A stretch of DNA of 16,769 nucleotides, taken from contig PXES01000114.1 in assembly GCA_003564655.1 (NCBI GenBank), positions 1 through 16,769 on the forward strand, in the 5' to 3' direction. Of the stretch, positions 6,983-16,769 are shown in pieces (the first letter of the stretch is position 1; the number at the start of each line of letters is the position of its first letter). The translations under genes and the position numbers were made by a program. The notes beneath the pieces were generated by a model. That model was not told where the DNA came from, searched no databases, and was given only the letters and a program-made list of their open reading frames with translations. The stretch is from Paracoccaceae bacterium (GTDB taxonomy: Bacteria > Pseudomonadota > Alphaproteobacteria > Rhodobacterales > Rhodobacteraceae).

Positions 6983-7906
6983 TCAGCGCCCCCGGATGCG
7001 CGGGTCGAGGGCGTCGCGCAGCCCGTCACCGATATAGTTCACGCTGAGCACCGTGAGCGAGATCAGCACGCCGGGCCAGACCACGCGGGCGGGGTACTGC
7101 TCGATCCAGTCGCGGCCATCATAGAGGATGCGCCCCCAGGTCGGGAAATCGGGCGGAAAGCCGAGGCCCAGGAAGGAGAGCGCCGATTCGGTGATGATGG
7201 CGCTGGCGATGCCGAGCGTGGCCGAGACCATGATCGGCGAGAGCACGTTGGGCAGGATGTGGCGCGTGTTGATCCGCGCCGAGGGGGTGCCGATTGAGCG
7301 CGCGGCGAGGACGAACTCGCGTTCCTTGAGCGCCAGCACGTCGCCGCGCACGATGCGCGCGGTCTGCATCCAGCTGGTGATCGCAATGGCGAAGCATATG
7401 AGCAGGAACACCCCGATCGCCTCGCCGAAGGTTCGGGCCAGGGTGTCGCGGAACAGCGTCACGAGGATCAGCAGCAGCGGCAGCAGCGGCAGGGCGAGGA
7501 ACAGGTCGGTGGTGCGCATAAGCGGGCTGTCGAGCGGCTTGAAATAGCCCGCCAGCACGCCGATCAGCGTGCCGATCACGAGGCCCAGCAGCATTGCCGT
7601 CAGCCCGACCGCGACCGAAATGCGGCCGCCATACATCATCCGGGCCAGCAGGTCGCGGCCCAGTTGGTCGGTGCCCAGCGGATGCGCCCAGCTGGCGCCC
7701 TGGTTGCGCGAGCGGATGTCGATCTGGCCGGGGTCGACCTGCCAGACCCAGGGGCCCACCAGCACGAAGAGGATGATCGCGACAAAGACGCCCAGGCCCG
7801 CCAGCGCGCCGCGGTGGGTCTTGAACTGGTCCCAGACGTCAAGCCACTGGTTGCGGGGCGGGCGGAAGGCCTCGTCTGGCGAGAAGGGCTTGGCTGCGTC
7901 AGTCAT
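6983..7906 (-). CDS. Peptide-type ABC transporter permease, DppC/OppC class
   Basis: Inner-membrane subunit of the importer. The 307-residue protein has an N-terminal cytoplasmic segment, a first membrane helix at about 34-56, the hallmark block 'HPLGTDQLGRDLLARMMYGG' (76-95) of DppC/OppC proteins, further helices across 97-290 and the EAA loop 'EFVLAARSIG' (197-206) that docks on the ATPases. The frame extends upstream to 7942, but ATG 7906 is preferred because it overlaps the last eight bases of the preceding permease gene (7899-7906), the same arrangement seen between the two ATPase genes. It pairs with that permease to form the channel. The C-terminus 'ALDPRIRGR' is typical for the family. 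Confidence 0.93.
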   Translation of the reverse strand: MTDAAKPFSPDEAFRPPRNQWLDVWDQFKTHRGALAGLGVFVAIILFVLVGPWVWQVDPGQIDIRSRNQGASWAHPLGTDQLGRDLLARMMYGGRISVAVGLTAMLLGLVIGTLIGVLAGYFKPLDSPLMRTTDLFLALPLLPLLLILVTLFRDTLARTFGEAIGVFLLICFAIAITSWMQTARIVRGDVLALKEREFVLAARSIGTPSARINTRHILPNVLSPIMVSATLGIASAIITESALSFLGLGFPPDFPTWGRILYDGRDWIEQYPARVVWPGVLISLTVLSVNYIGDGLRDALDPRIRGR

Positions 7907-8906
7907 AGCGGATCCGCGGGTCGAGGATGCCGTAGAGCACATCGGCGATCAGGTTGAAGAGCACGATGAGGATCGCGAAAATGAAGGTTATGGTCTGCAC
8001 CATCGGCCAGTCGCTGACATAGATCGCGCGGATCAGGGCGTCACCGAGCCCGTTCACGCGGAAGATCTGTTCGGTGATGATGGCGCCGGTGAACACGGTC
8101 GGGATGCCGATGGCGATGACCGTGACCACCGGGATCATCGAATTGCGCAGCACATGCAGGAGCACCACGGTCTTTTCGCCTAGCCCCTTGGCGCGGGCGG
8201 TGCGGACATAGTCCTGGTTGAGGTTGTCAAGCATCGAGGCGCGCATGAAACGGCTGATCTGGCTGGCGTTGAACAGCGCCAGCACAGCGACCGGCATGGC
8301 GATCTGCCGGACCTGAAAGAGGAAGCTGTCCCAGTCGCGCACGACATGTGTGGTGTCATACATGGACGGGAACCAGCCCAGCCAGACCGAGAAGATCAGG
8401 ATGAACACGACGCCGGTGAAGAACGTCGGCACCGAGAAGCCGACCATAGACACGAAGGTCCCGGCCTGGTCGAACCAGCTATACTGGCGGTAGGCCGAGA
8501 CCACCCCGATGGGCACGGCGATGAGGATGCCGAACAGATAGCCCAGCCCCACGACCCACAGCGTCTGCGGGATGCGCTGCACGATGATGTCGCCCACCGG
8601 CGAGCGGGTCTGCCAGGACAGGATGCGCGGCCCCTCGACCGCGATATTCCAGCCGGTTGCATTGGCAATCATGTGCGACGGCTCGATCACGGCCATCATG
8701 TGCAACCATTTGAAATAGCGCACCAGCACCGGCTCGCCCAGGCCCAGCGCCTGACGGATCTGTTCGCGCACCTCAAGCGGGATGGTCAGCGGCAGGCTGG
8801 CAGTCGGGTCGCCCGGGGCCATGTCCAGCATCAGGAACACCAGCAGGCTGATGACCAGCACGGTCGGGACGGCAAAGGCCAGTCGGCGCAGCGTGTAGGA
8901 GAGCAT
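7899..8906 (-). CDS. Peptide-type ABC transporter permease, DppB/OppB class
   Basis: Inner-membrane permease, 335 residues. It starts 'MLSYTLRRLAFAVPTVLVIS', the usual DppB/OppB opening, with a first helix at about 9-29 followed by 'MAPGDP' (29-34). Four or five more helices lie roughly at 112-138, 149-178, 203-218, 259-281 and 302-325. The EAA loop 'DYVRTARAKGLGE' is at 232-244. The C-terminus 'GILDPRIRYD' is the family's normal ending. The periplasmic loop between helices 1 and 2 is long (about 80 residues), as expected for this class. The gene begins 66 bases after the binding-protein stop, across a strong stem-loop, and overlaps the next permease by eight bases. Confidence 0.93.
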   Translation of the reverse strand: MLSYTLRRLAFAVPTVLVISLLVFLMLDMAPGDPTASLPLTIPLEVREQIRQALGLGEPVLVRYFKWLHMMAVIEPSHMIANATGWNIAVEGPRILSWQTRSPVGDIIVQRIPQTLWVVGLGYLFGILIAVPIGVVSAYRQYSWFDQAGTFVSMVGFSVPTFFTGVVFILIFSVWLGWFPSMYDTTHVVRDWDSFLFQVRQIAMPVAVLALFNASQISRFMRASMLDNLNQDYVRTARAKGLGEKTVVLLHVLRNSMIPVVTVIAIGIPTVFTGAIITEQIFRVNGLGDALIRAIYVSDWPMVQTITFIFAILIVLFNLIADVLYGILDPRIRYD

Positions 8907-8933
8907 GGGCAGGGCCTGTGCAGAAAGCAGTGG

Positions 8934-8963
8934 GCCTGCCCCGCGCGCGGGCGCGGGGCAGGC
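8934..8963 (-). promoter_or_regulatory. Perfect 13-bp stem-loop between binding-protein and permease genes
   Basis: GCCTGCCCCGCGC (8934-8946) pairs perfectly with 8951-8963 around a GCGG loop (minus-strand loop CCGC). It starts about ten bases after the binding-protein stop. There is no T-run after the stem on the transcribed strand, so it is more likely to block 3' exonucleases or attenuate than to terminate fully. That would raise binding-protein output over permease output, as known for intercistronic hairpins in other binding-protein operons. The structure is certain from sequence; the effect is inferred. Confidence 0.7.
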
Positions 8964-8972
8964 GGTCGGGTG

Positions 8973-10685
8973 TTACTCTTCGATGCGGTACCACTCGGCC
9001 TGGTTCCAGTGTTCGCTGTCCCAGACGTTCATCACATTACCGCCAAGCGTGGTGGAGGCTGCCGAAACACGGCCGCGCGCGACCAGCGGGATATGCGCGT
9101 AGTCCTGCACGAAGATGTCGTTGAGCGCGATTACCAGTTCCTGACGGCGCGCCGGATCGGGCTCGCGGTTCAGTTCGGCCCAGAGTGCGTCATACTCCTC
9201 GTTGCAGTAGCGGTTTATGTTCTGGCCCTGCCACTGGGTGTCGGGCTGGGGCTCTCGCCCGCAGCGGCGCTGTTCCAGGTGCGGGGGCGGGTCCGTGCCC
9301 TCGAAGAGCGAGGCATACATCTGAACATCGGCGTAGAACTTCAGATAGGTGTCCGGGCTGCCCGGGTCCGAGCCGAAGAACACGCCCGCGTCGATGTTGC
9401 GCAAACGTGCATCGACCCCGATATCGCGCCAGTCCTGCTGGATGATGGCCTGGAAATCCTGCCGCACGGCGTTGGTCGAGGTCTGGAACAGCAACTCCAG
9501 CCGCTCGCCATCCTTCGTGCGGATGCCGTCCGAGCCCATTTCCCAGCCGGCCTCGTCCAGCAATTCGTTGGCGCGGTCCTTGTCCTGCACAAGGCAGTCG
9601 TCGTTGTTGGTCGAGGCCATGGCCGGCGGCGCGACGATGAAGTTGCAGGTGGGCTGGCCCATGTCGCCGAAGCCGATCTCGACCAGAAGCTCGCGGTCGA
9701 TGGCGCGGCTCAGCGCCTCGCGCACGCGGATATCCGACAGGATCGGGTGCGGGTGCATCCGGGTCGAACGCTCGCCTTCGGGAAGGTCGGGCGAGGGGTC
9801 GGTGAAGTTGATCTCGATCCGCTCCATCAGCGGGCCGAAATCGACCAGCAACTCGCCCATGCCGCCCGCTTCCATCTGCTCGATCACCTCGGGGGCAAGC
9901 TGCAGGTTCCAGGCGTAGTCCATCTCGCCGGTCTGGAACACGGCGCGCGCGGCGCCGGTTGCATCGCCGCCCCCGGCCCAGGTGATGGTCTGGAAATAGG
10001 GCTGTGTGGGGACACGGTAGTTGGGGTTGGCCTCGAACTCGATCACGTCATTGGGGCGGAAGTTCGTGACCACGTAGGGGCCGGTGCCGATCGGCGCGAA
10101 GTTCTGTTCGGTGCATTCCGGGGCACGCGCGCCCATGCAGTCCTCGAACTGGGCCTTCTGGATGATCGGCGAGCCCGCGCCAACGAAGGGCAGATAAGGG
10201 TTGGGCGTCTCATCCTCGAAGGTGATCACGATGGTGCGATCATCCACGGCCTCGACGCTTTCGATCCCGGCGTAGCGGTCGCGGTAGGAGCAGCCGCCTT
10301 CGGGGTGGGTGCAGTATTCATAGGTGAAGACCACATCCTCGGCGGTCACATCGGTGCCGTCGGACCACAGCAGATCCTCTTTCAGGACCCAGGTGATGGT
10401 CATCAGGTCCTCGGACACGCCGCCATTCTCCAGCGTCGGGATCTCTTCGACCAGCCAGGGCGTCAGTTCGCCTTCGGGGTCGAAGCGGGCCAGCGGCTCC
10501 CACACGACCGAGGCGGCGTTCATCTCCTTGGTGCCGCCCGACAGGTAGCTGTTCATCGTCGAGACGGCCTGCCAGTAGATGATGTTCAGATGGCCCGACG
10601 AGCCGCGCTCGCGCTCGGCCATGGCGGCAGCGGGCGCCAGCACGATGGCGGCGGCGGTGCCCAGCAGGGCTGTTTTTCTAGTCAT
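8973..10685 (-). CDS. Periplasmic substrate-binding protein of family 5 (DppA/OppA type)
   Basis: Captures the substrate in the periplasm and delivers it to the importer encoded around it. The 570-residue protein has a Sec signal peptide (residues 1-23, cleavage after 'AMA'). Family 5 features follow: '[17 protein letters not shown]' (107-123), 'IGTGPYVV' (199-206), '[16 protein letters not shown]' (321-336) and a C-terminal '[10 protein letters not shown]' (526-535). There is no lipobox. Mature Cys residues at 125/132, 183/191, 347/364 and 475/494 form four closely spaced pairs, suggesting disulfides in the periplasm. The start codon overlaps the stop of the upstream ATPase gene as ATGA. Sequence alone does not say whether the ligand is a peptide, an opine, a sugar or an acylated amino acid; the downstream amidohydrolase favours a peptide or N-acyl compound. 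Confidence 0.92.
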   Translation of the reverse strand: MTRKTALLGTAAAIVLAPAAAMAERERGSSGHLNIIYWQAVSTMNSYLSGGTKEMNAASVVWEPLARFDPEGELTPWLVEEIPTLENGGVSEDLMTITWVLKEDLLWSDGTDVTAEDVVFTYEYCTHPEGGCSYRDRYAGIESVEAVDDRTIVITFEDETPNPYLPFVGAGSPIIQKAQFEDCMGARAPECTEQNFAPIGTGPYVVTNFRPNDVIEFEANPNYRVPTQPYFQTITWAGGGDATGAARAVFQTGEMDYAWNLQLAPEVIEQMEAGGMGELLVDFGPLMERIEINFTDPSPDLPEGERSTRMHPHPILSDIRVREALSRAIDRELLVEIGFGDMGQPTCNFIVAPPAMASTNNDDCLVQDKDRANELLDEAGWEMGSDGIRTKDGERLELLFQTSTNAVRQDFQAIIQQDWRDIGVDARLRNIDAGVFFGSDPGSPDTYLKFYADVQMYASLFEGTDPPPHLEQRRCGREPQPDTQWQGQNINRYCNEEYDALWAELNREPDPARRQELVIALNDIFVQDYAHIPLVARGRVSAASTTLGGNVMNVWDSEHWNQAEWYRIEE

Positions 10686-11711
10686 GCGTCCTCTCCTTGT
10701 TGGTTATGCTCACGCCTCGGGGCGCCGGTTGTCCCGGTCTCGTTATGCAGGTGGCAGGCCACGAAATGGCCCGGTCTCAATTCGCGGTATTCGGGGTCGA
10801 TCTCGCGGCAGATCTCCATGACCTTGGGGCAGCGCGTACAGAAATTGCAGCCCTTGGGCGGGTTCGCGGGCGAGGGGACATCGCCGCGCAGGATGATCCG
10901 CTCGACGCGGGATTCCAGCTTGGGGTCGGGGTCGGGCACGGCCGACAGCAATGCCTCGGTATAGGGGTGCAGCGGCGTGCCATAGAGCGCGTCGCGCGGG
11001 GCCAGTTCGATGATCTTGCCCAGATACATCACCGCCACCCGGTCGGCGATGTGCCGCACCATCGACAGGTCATGGCTGATGAACATGTAGGTCAGGCCGA
11101 ACTCATCTTGCAGCTTTTCCAGCAGATTGACGACCTGCGCCTGGATCGACACGTCCAGCGCGGCGATAGGTTCGTCGCAGATGATGAACTTGGGGTTCAG
11201 CGCCAGCGCCCGCGCGATGCCGATGCGCTGGCGCTGCCCGCCGGAAAAGGCGTGCGGGTAGCGATTGGCGAAATTGCGGTTCAGCCCGACCGCGTCCATC
11301 AACTCGTAGATCCGGTCGAGCTTCTTGTTCTTCGGCCAGTTGGTGTGTTCGTCCAGCGGCTCGCCGATGATGCCCGCGACGGTCATGCGCGGGTTCAGAC
11401 AGGCCTGAGGGTCCTGGAACACCATTTGCATTGTCGGGCGCATCTTGCGCAGCCCGTGCTGGCTCTTTGCGCCGATCTCCACCCCGTCGATCTTGATGGT
11501 GCCGCCCGTGATGTCATAGAGCCGAAGCACCGCGCGCCCGCAGGTGGACTTGCCGCAGCCCGACTCGCCCACCACGCCCAGCGTCTCGCCCTCGTAGATA
11601 TCGAAGCTCACCCCGTCCACGGCCTTCACGTCGCCGCTGTGCCGACGCAGCACGCCGGAATGGATGGGGAAATACATCTTCAGGTCGCGCACCTCGACCA
11701 GTTTCTTGCGC

Positions 11712-11719
<8 letters not shown>
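10682..11719 (-). CDS. Peptide-type ABC transporter ATP-binding protein, DppF/OppF class
   Basis: One of the two cytoplasmic ATPases driving the importer. The 345-residue protein has Walker A GESGCGKS (51-58), Q-loop '[13 protein letters not shown]' (99-111), signature FSGGQRQR (158-165), Walker B 'FIICDEP' (178-184) and switch His216, so hydrolysis should be intact. The C-terminal oligopeptide/dipeptide transporter domain starts at '[16 protein letters not shown]' (251-266). It contains Cys291, 294, 297, 304 and 322, the cysteine cluster that in related transporters holds an iron-sulfur centre. The frame is open upstream to 11893, but ATG 11719 overlaps the preceding ATPase gene by eight bases and matches the normal N-terminus, so it was chosen. 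The stop overlaps the binding-protein start by four bases. Confidence 0.93.
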
Positions 11720-12716
<997 letters not shown>

Positions 12717-12742
12717 GCATTCTCCCTGCACTTATCTTCCCC

Positions 12743-12771
12743 ACTCTGTCGGTGGATGCAGGAACTGTCAG
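12743..12771 (-). promoter_or_regulatory. Possible promoter of the peptide importer operon
   Basis: On the minus strand CTGACA (12771-12766) matches five of six -35 bases, followed after 17 bases by CAGAGT (12748-12743), which matches only three of six -10 bases. It lies 27 bases before the ATPase start and downstream of the gyrB terminator-like hairpin, the right place for the operon promoter. The weak -10 suggests activator dependence or a wrong call. Confidence 0.3.
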
Positions 12772-12794
12772 CGATTTCGTGCAACCGGGCAAGG

Positions 12795-12828
12795 AAAAAC
12801 TCGCCCGTTGCCCAAGCGCGGGGCAACG
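12795..12828 (-). terminator. Intrinsic terminator of gyrB
   Basis: On the minus strand CGTTGCCC (12828-12821) pairs with GGGCAACG (12813-12806) around a 7-base loop, followed after six bases by TTTTT (12799-12795). The hairpin begins about 20 bases after the gyrB stop. The gap between stem and T-run is longer than ideal, so readthrough into the importer operon is possible. Confidence 0.6.
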
Positions 12829-12847
12829 TGGCCCGGATGACCAAACG

Positions 12848-15280
<2,433 letters not shown>

Positions 15281-15293
15281 TTAACCTCGGGCC

Positions 15294-15322
15294 CTTATAG
15301 GCATTTGTGGAGTGGTTGTCAC
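15294..15322 (-). promoter_or_regulatory. Sigma70-type promoter of gyrB
   Basis: On the minus strand GTGACA (15322-15317) and TATAAG (15299-15294) are separated by exactly 17 bases, each matching five of six consensus bases. Transcription would start about 20 bases before the gyrB ATG. An inverted repeat overlaps the spacer and -35. This is the best promoter-like sequence in the window. Confidence 0.65.
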
Positions 15323-15332
15323 GCCTTCCACA
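15306..15332. repeat. Inverted repeat TGTGGA-N15-TCCACA overlapping the gyrB promoter
   Basis: A perfect 6-base inverted repeat, TGTGGA at 15306-15311 and TCCACA at 15327-15332, flanks and overlaps the -35 element. Its centre-to-centre spacing is 21 bases, two helical turns, which would suit a dimeric DNA-binding protein. The repeats resemble part of a DnaA box but lack the rest of that consensus. Confidence 0.4.
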
Positions 15333-15498
15333 CAAGATTTAGCGGTGTCGGCGCGCACCACGTCTGCGCCATTCATCATTGCGAAGAGATCCTCGGGCAA
15401 GGTCGCCAGTGTGCGCCATAGCCTCAAGATCGGTGGCGAGGCACAGCAGACCCAGAAGGGGTGCGAGAGTCCCTTTTTCCCCGGCACAAAACGCGCGT
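15333..15498. other. Unexplained intergenic sequence between agmatinase and the gyrB promoter
   Basis: About 165 bases follow the agmatinase stop. Both strands have open frames here, but none has a ribosome site plus a family match, so I do not call a gene. The base composition is less extreme than the neighbours, with short T- and A-runs (for example CTTTTTCCCC near 15473-15482). No tRNA or clear intrinsic terminator was found. Confidence 0.4.
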
Positions 15499-16359
15499 TC
15501 ACGCCTCGGATTGCAGCACCAGCCCCATCAGCGCGTAGCTTAGCTGCGCGGCGGTGAAATCCCAGACCTCGGCCCCGTCGATCGGCGCCAGCTCCACGAC
15601 ATCCAACCCCACACAACGCCGCCCCTCTAGCGCCGAGGCGACGATCCCGAGCGCTTGGTAATACCCCAGCCCCCCCGGCACAGGCGTTCCCGTCGCGGGC
15701 ATGATCGCCGCATCCAGCCCATCGACATCGAAGCTGACATAGACATCACGCGGGAAATCATCGGGCAGGGTGATCGCCGAGATGCCGCCCGTCACCAGCT
15801 CCTCGGCGTCGAGGAACACCACATCGTTGCGTACCCGGCACTCGGCCTCTTCGGCGCTCAGCGCGCGCACGCCGAATTGCGCCAGCCGCGTCCCCTCTTC
15901 CTCGATCAGAAGCTGCATGACCGAGGCGTGGCTATGGCGAAACCCCTGATAGGCGCGGCGCAGATCGGCATGTGCGTCGATCTGCACCACCCCGACGGGG
16001 CGGCCCAGCGTGCGCTGCACGCCGGTCACCGCACCCCAGCTCAGCGAATGTTCGCCGCCCAGTGTCACAGGCGTCTTGCCCGCCAGCACGATCCCCTCGA
16101 CCCGCGCCGAAAGGGCGGCGAGCGCGTCCGCGATCGGCCCCGTACAGTCGATGGGTGGCGTGGTGCAAATGCCCGCCGCGCAGGGTTCGAACCCTCGCCA
16201 CAGCCGTTCGAGCTGGTCCGACGCGGCGATGAGGGCCGCAGGGCCGTCAGCTGTTCCCGCCCCGTAAGAGACGGTCTTCTCTAGCGGCATCGGCACGACA
16301 TGGAAGCGCGCCTCGGGCGCGCGTTCCTCGGGGGTGAGTTCAGAGCCGAGATAGATCAC
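15499..16359 (-). CDS. speB: Agmatinase / ureohydrolase-family protein
   Basis: Cytoplasmic binuclear manganese enzyme of the arginase-agmatinase family, most likely splitting agmatine into putrescine and urea. All metal ligands are visible: His104 in GGEHS (101-105), Asp128/His130/Asp132 in DAHAD and Asp211/Asp213 in 'SFDVDGLD' (209-216). The family's 'HSHASVMQ' (142-149) and 'GLDVVELAP' (251-259) are also present. The start is a GTG at 16359 that overlaps the stop of the upstream decarboxylase gene as GTGA and has AAGGGA upstream; it gives 286 residues, slightly short at the N-terminus compared with many agmatinases. The open frame continues upstream to 16431, but that would overlap the decarboxylase heavily. 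Pairing with the decarboxylase supports a polyamine role. Guanidinobutyrase or another ureohydrolase activity cannot be excluded. Confidence 0.9.
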   Translation of the reverse strand: MIYLGSELTPEERAPEARFHVVPMPLEKTVSYGAGTADGPAALIAASDQLERLWRGFEPCAAGICTTPPIDCTGPIADALAALSARVEGIVLAGKTPVTLGGEHSLSWGAVTGVQRTLGRPVGVVQIDAHADLRRAYQGFRHSHASVMQLLIEEEGTRLAQFGVRALSAEEAECRVRNDVVFLDAEELVTGGISAITLPDDFPRDVYVSFDVDGLDAAIMPATGTPVPGGLGYYQALGIVASALEGRRCVGLDVVELAPIDGAEVWDFTAAQLSYALMGLVLQSEA

Positions 16360-16769
16360 GACAGCCGTCCCTTGAAATCCTGGTAATCGAAGTCGCGGAT
16401 CACGCGTAGCGCATCCGTCACGCTGTTCCACACGGCGAGCGATGGCAGCCGCACGCCGTTGAAGGTGGTGGTCTTGACCATCGAGTAATGCGCCTGATCG
16501 AGGAAGGCGACGCGCGCCCCGATCTGCGGCACATCGGCAAAGGCGTAGCGCCCGATGACATCACCGGCCAGACAGCTTGGGCCGCCCAGCCGGACCTGCA
16601 CCGCGCCATCCTCCCCCATCAGGGCGGGGCGATACGGGGCCTCGATCACATCGGGCATGTGGCAGGTGGCCGAGATATCGAGGATCGCATTCGGCCCGTC
16701 ATTCTCGACCACATCCAGCACTTCGCCCACCAGAATCCCGGCATCCAGCGCCACGGCCTCGCCCGGTTC
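16356..16769 (-). CDS. nspC: Carboxynorspermidine/carboxyspermidine decarboxylase, C-terminal part (N-terminus beyond window)
   Basis: PLP-dependent decarboxylase of the alanine-racemase fold that removes the carboxyl group from carboxyspermidine or carboxynorspermidine, the last step of the aspartate-semialdehyde-dependent polyamine route. The 137 visible residues begin EPGEA, the family's conserved PLP-phosphate block. Further family blocks are 'DISATCHMPDVIE', 'VRLGGPSCLAGDVIGRYAF' with the active-site cysteine, and 'AHYSMVKTTTFNGVRLP', which is close to diagnostic for NspC. The start codon lies past the right edge, so this is partial only because of the window. The stop overlaps the agmatinase GTG by four bases, so the two are one transcript. 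With agmatinase supplying putrescine, spermidine is the likely product. A carboxyspermidine dehydrogenase gene would be expected just upstream. Confidence 0.93.
   Translation of the reverse strand, partial: EPGEAVALDAGILVGEVLDVVENDGPNAILDISATCHMPDVIEAPYRPALMGEDGAVQVRLGGPSCLAGDVIGRYAFADVPQIGARVAFLDQAHYSMVKTTTFNGVRLPSLAVWNSVTDALRVIRDFDYQDFKGRLS

Noticed and set aside
8346..10964. An 872-codon plus-strand open frame opposite the permease, binding-protein and ATPase genes
   Set aside because: It is the longest open frame in the window, but it spans several real genes on the opposite strand and is rich in His/Gly/Arg/Val with no recognisable motifs.
15281..15616. A 111-codon minus-strand frame between agmatinase and gyrB
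   Set aside because: It overlaps the agmatinase C-terminus and the gyrB promoter and has no ribosome site or family resemblance.

Overview
The window looks like chromosomal DNA of a GC-rich alphaproteobacterium, most likely a member of the Rhodobacterales (Paracoccaceae/Roseobacter type). The main reasons are a stand-alone NDUFS4-like complex I accessory subunit, a carboxynorspermidine decarboxylase plus agmatinase pair, an E. coli-like but alphaproteobacterial GyrB, and an intergenic GC hairpin followed by a 'CGGGATATTTGGG' block of the kind I associate with this order. This placement is inference from gene content, not a measured phylogeny. No tRNA, rRNA, CRISPR array or insertion sequence was found, and no gap between genes exceeds about 290 bases.

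Left part (1-2263, all minus strand): two genes of an exopolysaccharide export/chain-length module. A cytoplasmic BY-kinase-like P-loop protein is followed by a Wzz/GumC-type inner-membrane protein cut off by the window edge. Upstream lies an independent NDUFS4-like gene with its own promoter. The kinase-like protein lacks the usual Walker A lysine, which is the most unusual protein-level observation here.

Middle left (2554-5630, plus strand): a two-gene type I secretion unit, an ABC permease/ATPase followed by an HlyD-family adaptor, overlapping by ATGA. No outer-membrane TolC gene and no RTX-type substrate is present in the window.

Middle (5735-12716, minus strand): one long operon for uptake and use of peptides or acylated amino compounds, in the order ATPase D, ATPase F, periplasmic binding protein, permease B, permease C, then an M20-family amidohydrolase. 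The first three genes and the two permease genes overlap by 4 or 8 bases. A 13-bp perfect stem-loop separates the binding protein gene from the permease genes. A GC-rich hairpin/repeat separates the transporter from the amidohydrolase. The likely logic is import of a peptide or N-acyl amino acid followed by cytoplasmic hydrolysis.

Right part (12848-16769, minus strand): gyrB with a good sigma70-like promoter and a plausible intrinsic terminator, preceded by agmatinase (GTG start, GTGA overlap) and the C-terminal end of carboxynorspermidine/carboxyspermidine decarboxylase. The latter two form a polyamine operon that probably makes putrescine and then spermidine.

Most of the window is ordinary, well-recognised housekeeping and transport coding sequence. 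I did not find a clearly new biological system. The points most worth checking are the altered P-loop, the two intergenic hairpin elements, the gyrB promoter architecture and the unexplained bases upstream of gyrB.
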